Positions 1 to 4,581 of a stretch of DNA of 5,307 nucleotides are shown one piece after another; the stretch's first letter is position 1; the number at the start of each line of letters is the position of its first letter. The notes under the pieces were generated by a model. The model saw only the letters and a program-made list of their open reading frames with translations. It did not search any database and was not told the DNA's origin. A program made the position numbers and the translations under genes. The stretch is from assembly GCA_005893365.1 (NCBI GenBank), contig VBPB01000214.1, positions 504-5,810 on the forward strand. Reading direction: 5' to 3'. The DNA is from Candidatus Eiseniibacteriota bacterium (lineage in GTDB: Bacteria > Eisenbacteria > RBG-16-71-46).

Positions 1-513
1 CTGGGCAGCGGGTTCACCCGCGACCTCGAGTCCGGCCAGGGCAACAACGCCTCGCTGCTCGCCGAGATCCGCCACTACCGGACGCTGGTGCCGAGCGTGG
101 TCGCCGCGACGCGCCTCCAGGCGCAGGCGAGCGTGTGGCACGACGCGCAGCGCTACTACCTGGGCGGTTACAACTCGCTGCCGGGGGTGACGCGCCGCTC
201 ACTCGCCGGCCAGCGCACGCTGCTGGTCCAGGAGGACATCCGCTTCCCGCTGCTGCGCCGGCTGGTCCTGGCGGTGCCGGCCGCCTGGGAGCTGCCCACC
301 GTGAGCGGGGCGCTGTTCGCCGGGGCGGCCTGGGCGTGGGAGGGCTCGGGCGGCACGAACCTCGAGAGCCACCTGGGGATCGTGGGGTTCGGGGTCTACC
401 TGGGGGGCGGGTACTACCCCGCGATCCGCTGGAACTTCGCCTGGTCGACCAGCGACTTCAAGCGCTTCGGGCCCCGGCCGCGCACCCAGTTCACGCTCGG
501 CTTCAACTACTAG
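1..513 (+). CDS. Outer-membrane beta-barrel protein, C-terminal part (Omp85/surface-antigen-like); 5' end outside window
   Basis: The reading frame is open from the first base to TAG at 511-513, giving 170 residues with no start, so this is the C-terminal end of a larger protein. The sequence alternates polar and hydrophobic/aromatic residues, as membrane beta-strands do. A glycine-rich turn 'YYLGGYNSLPG' (local residues 52-62) is followed by 'QEDIRFPL' (77-84), then 'GALFAGAAWAW', a Gly/Tyr-rich strand, and the end 'QFTLGFNY'. That end has a terminal aromatic residue with hydrophobics at -3, -5 and -7, which is a BAM-type beta-signal. In Omp85/bacterial surface-antigen barrels the order GG..SLRGY, then E.RFPL, then lFaDaG is characteristic. 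Here Pro stands where the loop-6 Arg is expected. It could be BamA/TamA-like, or the barrel domain of a larger fusion such as a PD40-propeller protein; the missing N-terminus would decide. The outer-membrane location is inferred with good confidence and the precise family less so. A GTG at 88 is internal, not the start. Confidence 0.7.
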   Translation: MGSGFTRDLESGQGNNASLLAEIRHYRTLVPSVVAATRLQAQASVWHDAQRYYLGGYNSLPGVTRRSLAGQRTLLVQEDIRFPLLRRLVLAVPAAWELPTVSGALFAGAAWAWEGSGGTNLESHLGIVGFGVYLGGGYYPAIRWNFAWSTSDFKRFGPRPRTQFTLGFNY

Positions 514-540
514 GCGCCGCCTCGGGCCGGCCCCCGCGGC
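514..540. other. 27-nt convergent intergenic gap with a GC palindrome
   Basis: This gap lies between the stop codons of the rightward barrel gene and the leftward lipoprotein gene. It contains the perfect 10-bp palindrome GGGCCGGCCC (524-533), flanked by complementary GCCGC (516-520) and GCGGC (536-540). A bulged hairpin could therefore form on either strand's transcript. There is no T-run on either side, so it is not a canonical intrinsic terminator. It could still slow polymerase in both directions, or termination may be Rho-dependent. Confidence 0.25.
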
Positions 541-1782
541 CTACCGGCCGCCCGCGTCCACCGCCACCGCGATCGGATTGCGGAGGCCGCCCATCCGCCG
601 GATCGCGCCGTCGGGCGAGACGCGCACGAGCTGGCCCGAGGCGGCGAGCACCACCCAGGCATCGCCGGTCCGCGCGTCCACCGCGAGCTCGCCGGCATCG
701 GTGAGGCCGGTGACGCGGAACTCCTCGCTCTCGTCCCGGCGCAGGGCGATCACCTGCCCGGCCCCGGGGTCGGCGATCCAGATGCGGCCGCGACGCGCGT
801 CCACCGCCACGCCCAGCGGCGTGCGGAATCCGGTCAGCCTCCCGATCAGGTCCCCGGCGAACGAGAGATGGGTGATGGTGCCGGTGCCGTAGGAGGTGGC
901 CCAGCCCTCGCGGGTGGTGCTGTCCACCGCGACGCGCGCCGGCTGGCTCACGGTGCGCTTCCAGACCGCAGAGGTGGACTCGTAGCGTCCCACGCGGTCG
1001 GCACCCAGCTCGCACACCCAGACCGAGCCGTCCTGCGGGTCGACGGCGACGTCCACCGGGTCCACCAGCGGGGCGATGGGGAGCGAGGCGGCATCGCCGT
1101 TGGCCCTGTAGTGGAGGACCAGGTTCTGGCCCAGGTCGCACACCCAGCCGGAGCCGTCGAACGCGTCGACGGCCACGGCGCGCGGGTGGCTCAGGCGCGA
1201 GATGGTGGTGGTGACGCCGTCCTGCGGGCGGTAGATGGCCACGCGCCCCGCGCCCTCGTCGGCGACCCACACCGCGCCGTCCCGGGTCGAGACGGCGACG
1301 TCGGCAGTGCTGGTGAAGCCGCCGCGGCGGGCGACCACGTGCCGGTCGTCGGGCGTCCCCTGGACCAGGTCGGTGCCGCCGCTCTCGATCAGCCAGGGCA
1401 CGGCGCTGCCCGGGGTGGCGGTGTCCTCGGCGGGACGCGAGCCCGGGCCGGATTGGAACACGAAGTAGAGCTTGTAGTTGTAGTCGCGGTCGTTGGCGAG
1501 CGGGACGTCGCGGAAGGCGGTGACGCTGAGCCCGAGCACGCCGCCGACGGGCTGGAACACGGTCTCGCCGGGACCACGCCGGGTCAGCTGATAGCCGCTC
1601 AGGGCGTCGCCGAAGACCGCCTGCCAATGGAGCAGGACCTGGCCGTCGCCGGCGAGCGCCTCGAATCCGGCGGGCCGGCCGCGTGTGCTCGGGTTGAGCG
1701 GGTCGAACGGGTTGGCCCGCTCGCGCCGGCTGCATCCGGCCAGCAGGGCCGCGGCGGTCAGAATCGCAAGGAGACGGCGCAT
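541..1782 (-). CDS. Lipoprotein with FN3 domain and NHL/Vgb-like beta-propeller, function unknown
   Basis: The gene encodes 413 residues, from ATG at 1782 to TAG at 543-541. The start gives an N-terminal lipoprotein signal: two arginines, a hydrophobic run, then the lipobox LAGC with Cys17. After the cysteine comes a short basic linker and 'NPFDPLNP' (residues 24-31), a motif I associate with envelope lipoproteins of FCB-like bacteria. Residues about 34-125 look like one fibronectin type III domain. Residues about 129-413 are a beta-propeller: the strand motif (V)AVD followed by 'G.vWv.d.G...v' recurs about every 41 residues (near 162, 203, 245, 284, 325, 367 and 406). This resembles NHL or streptogramin-lyase (Vgb) repeats. 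No enzyme active site is evident, so a ligand- or protein-binding role at the outer-membrane face is the likeliest inference. The frame stays open upstream to 2154, but the lipobox fixes the start at 1782. The start overlaps the upstream gene by 25 bp, with no clear Shine-Dalgarno, so translational coupling is likely. Confidence 0.85.
   Translation of the reverse strand: MRRLLAILTAAALLAGCSRRERANPFDPLNPSTRGRPAGFEALAGDGQVLLHWQAVFGDALSGYQLTRRGPGETVFQPVGGVLGLSVTAFRDVPLANDRDYNYKLYFVFQSGPGSRPAEDTATPGSAVPWLIESGGTDLVQGTPDDRHVVARRGGFTSTADVAVSTRDGAVWVADEGAGRVAIYRPQDGVTTTISRLSHPRAVAVDAFDGSGWVCDLGQNLVLHYRANGDAASLPIAPLVDPVDVAVDPQDGSVWVCELGADRVGRYESTSAVWKRTVSQPARVAVDSTTREGWATSYGTGTITHLSFAGDLIGRLTGFRTPLGVAVDARRGRIWIADPGAGQVIALRRDESEEFRVTGLTDAGELAVDARTGDAWVVLAASGQLVRVSPDGAIRRMGGLRNPIAVAVDAGGR
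544..1305 (-). repeat. Degenerate ~123-bp coding repeats: propeller blades of the lipoprotein
   Basis: Six full blades and a seventh partial one follow each other with a period of about 39-42 codons. Each begins with a strand like 'VAVD' and has a second strand like 'VWVAD' or 'IWIAD'. At DNA level this shows as recurring CGCGTCCACCGC-type segments on the plus strand, for example near 555, 674 and 795. The last unit stops after 'IAVAVDAGGR'. The N-terminal stretch 129-158 could supply the other strands of that blade, giving a closed seven-bladed ring. This is inferred from repeat spacing, not from a structure. Confidence 0.6.
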
Positions 1783-2186
1783 CGCGAAGGCTGGACGGCG
1801 AGCGAGAGGCGGGCGGCCGCGGGACGGCGGATGAACCTCAGGTAGAGCCCGGTGGCGATCAGCGCCTCGCCGCCGAGCAACGAGACCTGTGAGAGATGGT
1901 CGTTGTGCACCGCGCGGTCGTAGAGCCGGTCGATGGCGCTCGGGTCGGTGCTGACCAGGTAGCGGTCGTAGGCCTCGTCGGCCCGATGGGCGAAGAAGAA
2001 GGACGATCCCACCAGCGCCGCCCCGCCCAGCATGCCGGCATAGGCCCAGGCGTGGCGGTGCGGCGCCGGCGCGTCGACCGGGACCACCTGGAACGGCTCG
2101 GCCGCCTGCGCGTGAGCGCGGGCGGCCGGGCAGACCCATTCGAAGATGAGGCACGCCGCGAGGCCGGCGGCGGTGATGCGGGGCAT
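1758..2186 (-). CDS. Uncharacterised 142-residue exported/membrane protein
   Basis: I do not recognise a named family. The ATG at 2186 lies 8 nt after the rpsT stop and the TGA is at 1760-1758. Residues 1-26 look like a signal peptide with a plausible cleavage site AHA|QA after residue 26, though Glu16 in the hydrophobic core is unusual. Two hydrophobic segments follow, about 46-66 (WAYAGMLGGAALVG...) and 100-119 (QVSLLGGEALIATGLYLRFI). Between them is a charged helical stretch with 'DEAYDRYL', 'TDPSAIDRLYDRA' and 'HNDHLSQ'. The Ala-Tyr-x-x-Tyr plus Leu-Tyr-Asp-x-Ala spacing recalls small proteins common in FCB-type genomes, sometimes next to surface or PEGA-type proteins, but that is memory of a pattern and not an assignment. 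The C-terminus ends in alternating residues finishing 'VSLRF'. No Shine-Dalgarno is visible, so it is probably translated by reinitiation after rpsT. Its 3' end overlaps the lipoprotein start, which suggests a shared envelope function. Confidence 0.75.
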   Translation of the reverse strand: MPRITAAGLAACLIFEWVCPAARAHAQAAEPFQVVPVDAPAPHRHAWAYAGMLGGAALVGSSFFFAHRADEAYDRYLVSTDPSAIDRLYDRAVHNDHLSQVSLLGGEALIATGLYLRFIRRPAAARLSLAVQPSRCAVSLRF

Positions 2187-2194
2187 GGCCGTGG

Positions 2195-2452
2195 CTAGGC
2201 GGAGAGCGAGGCGGCGAACTTCGCCAGACGCCCCTTGTGACGGCTGGCGGTCTCCTTCTTGATCACGCCCTTGGCGGCGGTCCGGTCGAGGACGGCGGCG
2301 GCCTGGGTGTAGGCGCTGAGCGCCTGCGCCCGCGTCGTCGCCTCACGCACCGTCTTGATCGCCAGGCGCATACGGCTGCGCAGGGCCACGTTACGCTGGC
2401 GCGACTTCTCGTTGGTGATGACACGCTTGGCCGCGGACTTGTGGTGCGGCAT
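2195..2452 (-). CDS. rpsT: 30S ribosomal protein S20
   Basis: This is a complete 85-residue protein, the normal length for bS20, which binds 16S rRNA in the small-subunit body and is needed early in 30S assembly. Diagnostic segments are the N-terminal 'MPHHKSAAKR', then 'TNEKSRQRN', 'LRSRMRLAIKTVREA', and the conserved C-terminal helix 'LDRTAAKGVIKKETASRHK' running into 'GRLAKF'. The composition is Lys/Arg/Ala-rich and predicted fully helical, as expected. ATG at 2452 is preceded by a near-perfect Shine-Dalgarno (AAGGAGGAA on the minus strand) with 6 nt between GGAGG and the start, and by a strong promoter. Only 8 nt separate its TAG from the next gene and no terminator hairpin fits there, so downstream genes are probably co-transcribed. 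S20 synthesis is autoregulated in E. coli; nothing here proves or excludes this. Confidence 0.97.
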   Translation of the reverse strand: MPHHKSAAKRVITNEKSRQRNVALRSRMRLAIKTVREATTRAQALSAYTQAAAVLDRTAAKGVIKKETASRHKGRLAKFAASLSA

Positions 2453-2456
2453 GCGA

Positions 2457-2465
2457 TTCCTCCTT
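2457..2465 (-). promoter_or_regulatory. Strong ribosome binding site of rpsT
   Basis: On the minus strand this reads AAGGAGGAA, a near-complete anti-16S match. GGAGG ends 6 nt before ATG at 2452. It is the strongest Shine-Dalgarno in the window and contrasts with the two following genes, which show none. Confidence 0.9.
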
Positions 2466-2494
2466 CAGGATCACGATCGTCGAAGAGCCCGGGG

Positions 2495-2523
2495 AACATA
2501 CGGGCCGGCCCGCGGAGTGTCAA
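2495..2523 (-). promoter_or_regulatory. Sigma70-type promoter for rpsT and the leftward operon
   Basis: On the minus strand there is a consensus -35 TTGACA (2523-2518), a 17-nt spacer, and a -10 TATGTT (2500-2495). In such GC-rich DNA a perfect -35 with optimal spacing is unlikely by chance. Transcription would start near 2488, giving a leader of about 36 nt that contains the Shine-Dalgarno. The leader also contains the 8-bp palindrome ACGATCGT (2473-2480). Confidence 0.8.
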
Positions 2524-2551
2524 GCGCGAGGCGGGCGGGGAAGGCCGCGCC

Positions 2552-2580
2552 GGCCGCTCGCAGCGCCCCTGCGACCGCCC
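2552..2580. promoter_or_regulatory. Imperfect dyad between divergent promoters, candidate operator
   Basis: TCGCAG (2558-2563) and CTGCGA (2569-2574) form a perfect 6-bp inverted repeat around a 5-nt centre. Continuing outward to 2552 and 2580, four of the six further positions also pair, giving 10 of 12. It sits about midway between the rpsT -35 and the uvrC -35 boxes. A second small inverted repeat, GGCCG-CGC-CGGCC, lies at 2543-2555. A dimeric regulator acting on both promoters is possible. It does not match the LexA boxes I know (CTGT-N8-ACAG or GAAC-N4-GTTC types). GC-rich DNA makes such dyads easier to find by chance. Confidence 0.3.
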
Positions 2581-2600
2581 CGGACGGCGAAAAGGCAGCG

Positions 2601-2630
2601 TTGCCGCTCTCCGGCGCGCGGGTGTACTGT
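2601..2630 (+). promoter_or_regulatory. Probable sigma70-type promoter for uvrC-xer
   Basis: A -35-like TTGCCG (2601-2606) and a -10-like TACTGT (2625-2630) are separated by 18 nt. The match is moderate. Transcription would begin near 2637, leaving a leader of roughly 33 nt before GTG at 2671. The -10 box overlaps the alternative upstream GTG at 2629, so that codon could not be in this transcript. Confidence 0.5.
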
Positions 2631-2660
2631 GACCCTTCACGCCACCTCCCTCGGGCCTCT

Positions 2661-2664
2661 GGAG
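2661..2664 (+). promoter_or_regulatory. Ribosome binding site deciding the uvrC start
   Basis: GGAG lies 6 nt before GTG at 2671. The alternative in-frame GTG at 2629 has no purine-rich element at a suitable distance. This supports 2671 as the true start. Confidence 0.6.
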
Positions 2665-2670
2665 CCTCCC

Positions 2671-4581
2671 GTGAGCCTGCTGAGCGAGAAGATCCGGAAT
2701 CTCCCTTCATTGCCAGGGGTTTACATCTTCAAGGATGGGCCGGGGCGCGTGCTCTACATCGGCAAGGCGAAACGGCTGGCCCAGCGGGTGCGGAGCTACC
2801 TGGCTGAGGAGGGGGACGAGTCCCGGCACCGCGACCTGATGGTCGAGGCGGCCGACCTGGACGTGATCCTGACCGGGTCGGAGGTGGAAGCGCTGCTGCT
2901 GGAGGCGACGCTCATCCGCCAGCACCATCCCCCGTACAACATCCTGCTCAAGGACGACAAGAGCTTCCCCTACGTGCGGCTGAGCGTGCAGGAGGAGTTC
3001 CCGCGGCTCTCGGTGACGCGGCGGGTGCGTGACGACGGGGCGCGCTACCTGGGGCCCTTCACCGACGTCAAGCTGCTGCGCCGCACGCTGCGCGAGGTGC
3101 GCCGCATCTTCCCGGTGCGCACCTGCCGGAACTTCGAGGACTACCGGCGCGCCGACCGCCCATGCCTCTACTACCACATCAAGCGCTGCGTCGGTCCGTG
3201 CTACACCCGCGCCGGGGTGCGCCCCGACGACTACCGGGCGCTGGTGGACGGGCTGCTGCTGTTCCTCACCGGGCGCGACGACGAGCTGCTGGTGCGGCTG
3301 CGCCGGGAGATGGAGACCGCGGCCGAGGAGCGGCGCTACGAGATGGCGGCGCGGCACCGCGACCAGATCCGCCTGCTCGAGAACGTCCGCGCCCCCCAGG
3401 ACGTGGCGCGCTCCGGCGGGCACGACACCGACGTCATCGGCCTGGCGCGTCACGGCGGGCGCGCGGTGGTCGCCGTGCTGCTGGTGCGGGGCGGGCGCGT
3501 GGTGGGCAAAGAGTCGCGCACGCTGGCGCGGGTCCTAGCCCGCGAGGAGGCCGACGTCCTGGGCTCGTTCGTGGCCCAGCACTACCTCGCGCGCACCGAG
3601 ATGCCCGGCCGGCTCGTGGTCGGGGTGCGGATGGAGGAGGCGGCGCTGCTGAGCGACGCGCTCGGCCGGCACGCCGGTCACCGCGTCGAGCTGGTGCTGC
3701 CGGCGCGCGGGCGCGAGCGGCGGCTGATGGCCACTGCCGAGCGCAACGCGGCGCTGGCGCTCGAAGATCTGGAGGCGCGCCACGCCGGAGGCCGCTCGCG
3801 CTACGCGCCGGAGGTGCTGGCGCTGCAGAAGGCGCTGGGGCTCGACGTGCCGCCCCATCGGATGGTGTGCTTCGACGTCTCGAACCTGGGGAGCGAGGGT
3901 GCCGTGGCCGCGGTGGTGGCGAGCGAGAACGGGCGGCCCCTGCGCGGGCTCTACCGGCGCATGCGCATCCTAAGGCCCGGGCCCGACGACTTCGCCATGA
4001 TCGGCGAGGCGGTCGAGCGCTACTGGGCGCACGTGGAGTCGGGCGAGCTGCCGCGGCCCGAGCTGGTGATGGTGGACGGCGGCGTGGGCCAGCTGCGCGC
4101 CGCCCGCCGCGCCCTCGAGCGCACCGCGACCCGGCCGGTGCGGCTGATCGGGCTCGCCAAGCGCGAGGAGACGGTGGTGCGCGAAGACGCCCCGCCGCTC
4201 CACCTGCCGCGCCGCAGTCCCTCGCTCCACCTGCTGCAGCGCCTGCGCGACGAGGCCCATCGCTTCGGCCTCACCTATCACCGCCAGGTGCGGGGCCGCG
4301 CCCGCGTCTTGGGCGCCCTCGACCGCATCGACGGCGTGGGGCCGGCGCGCCGCGCCGCGTTGCTCAAGGCGTACGGCTCGGTGGCGGCCCTGAGCGCGGC
4401 GGCGCCCGAGGAGATCGCCGCGCGCGCCCGGGTGTCGCTGAGCCTGGCGGTGCGGGTCGCCGATGCGCTGCGCGGCGAGGGCGTGGCCCAAGCGCCGCGG
4501 GCCCAGGTCCCGGCCGGGCCGGGCGCCGCGGGCGGGGATCAAGGTCCCCGGCGCGCCGACGGACGGGGGGAGGCCGCGTGA
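2671..4581 (+). CDS. uvrC: UvrABC excinuclease subunit C
   Basis: UvrC makes both incisions around DNA lesions in nucleotide excision repair after UvrA/UvrB recognition. With GTG at 2671 the protein is 636 residues, near the usual 600-620. The N-terminal GIY-YIG nuclease (about 14-95) keeps Tyr18, Tyr29-Ile-Gly31, Lys32, Arg39 and the metal-binding Glu78 in 'LLLEATLIR', followed by 'PPYNILLKDDKSFPY'. Cys152, 165, 173 and 177 match the four Fe-S-ligand cysteines reported for E. coli UvrC. A UVR helix-pair (about 203-237) should contact UvrB. The C-terminal RNase H-like nuclease has Asp402 ('FDVSNL'), Asp469 ('VMVDGGVGQ') and His530 ('DEAHRFGLTYHR'). A tandem helix-hairpin-helix domain (about 547-600, 'IDGVGPARRAALLKAYGS') binds DNA. 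A Pro/Gly/Ala-rich tail of about 35 residues follows. A GTG at 2629 would add 14 residues but overlaps the predicted -10 box. The stop overlaps the following xer start by 4 nt. Confidence 0.97.
   Translation: MSLLSEKIRNLPSLPGVYIFKDGPGRVLYIGKAKRLAQRVRSYLAEEGDESRHRDLMVEAADLDVILTGSEVEALLLEATLIRQHHPPYNILLKDDKSFPYVRLSVQEEFPRLSVTRRVRDDGARYLGPFTDVKLLRRTLREVRRIFPVRTCRNFEDYRRADRPCLYYHIKRCVGPCYTRAGVRPDDYRALVDGLLLFLTGRDDELLVRLRREMETAAEERRYEMAARHRDQIRLLENVRAPQDVARSGGHDTDVIGLARHGGRAVVAVLLVRGGRVVGKESRTLARVLAREEADVLGSFVAQHYLARTEMPGRLVVGVRMEEAALLSDALGRHAGHRVELVLPARGRERRLMATAERNAALALEDLEARHAGGRSRYAPEVLALQKALGLDVPPHRMVCFDVSNLGSEGAVAAVVASENGRPLRGLYRRMRILRPGPDDFAMIGEAVERYWAHVESGELPRPELVMVDGGVGQLRAARRALERTATRPVRLIGLAKREETVVREDAPPLHLPRRSPSLHLLQRLRDEAHRFGLTYHRQVRGRARVLGALDRIDGVGPARRAALLKAYGSVAALSAAAPEEIAARARVSLSLAVRVADALRGEGVAQAPRAQVPAGPGAAGGDQGPRRADGRGEAA
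4565..4573 (+). promoter_or_regulatory. Ribosome binding site of the xer gene, inside uvrC
   Basis: GGGGGGAGG ends 4 nt before GTG at 4578. It lies within the last codons of uvrC. The spacing is slightly short but the match is strong, and it supports the GTGA overlap start over the next in-frame GTG at 4608. Confidence 0.6.

Noticed and set aside
135..704. Plus-strand frame of 189 codons across the convergent junction
   Set aside because: It is an Arg/Pro-rich shadow of the barrel gene running into antisense of the lipoprotein gene, with no domain features.
503..1735. Second minus-strand frame (410 codons) overlapping the lipoprotein gene
   Set aside because: It is an Arg/Pro/Gly-rich out-of-frame shadow of the same strand, without signal or domain features.
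868..1845. Long plus-strand open frame (325 codons) opposite the lipoprotein gene
   Set aside because: It has no recognisable domain and is a low-complexity Gly/Ala/Val/Arg translation typical of GC-rich antisense frames. The opposite strand has a lipobox, FN3 and propeller repeats.
1783..2154. Upstream extension of the lipoprotein frame to 2154 (124 extra residues)
   Set aside because: It would bury the lipobox signal peptide in the middle of the protein and fully overlap the 142-residue gene. The extension is Arg/Gly/Pro-rich shadow sequence.
2552..2580. The dyad read as an intrinsic terminator
   Set aside because: It has no following T-run and lies upstream of both divergent genes, so there is no transcript to end. 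An operator is the better reading.
2237..2632. Plus-strand frame opposite rpsT and through the divergent promoters
   Set aside because: It is antisense to a certain ribosomal protein gene and would cover both promoters, with no protein-like features.
2707..3453. Minus-strand frame of 248 codons opposite uvrC
   Set aside because: It is a His/Val/Gln-rich antisense product of GC-biased codons. The plus strand is unambiguously uvrC.
3970..4542. Minus-strand frame of 190 codons opposite the uvrC 3' half
   Set aside because: It lies antisense to the conserved RNase H and HhH regions and has no independent coding signal.
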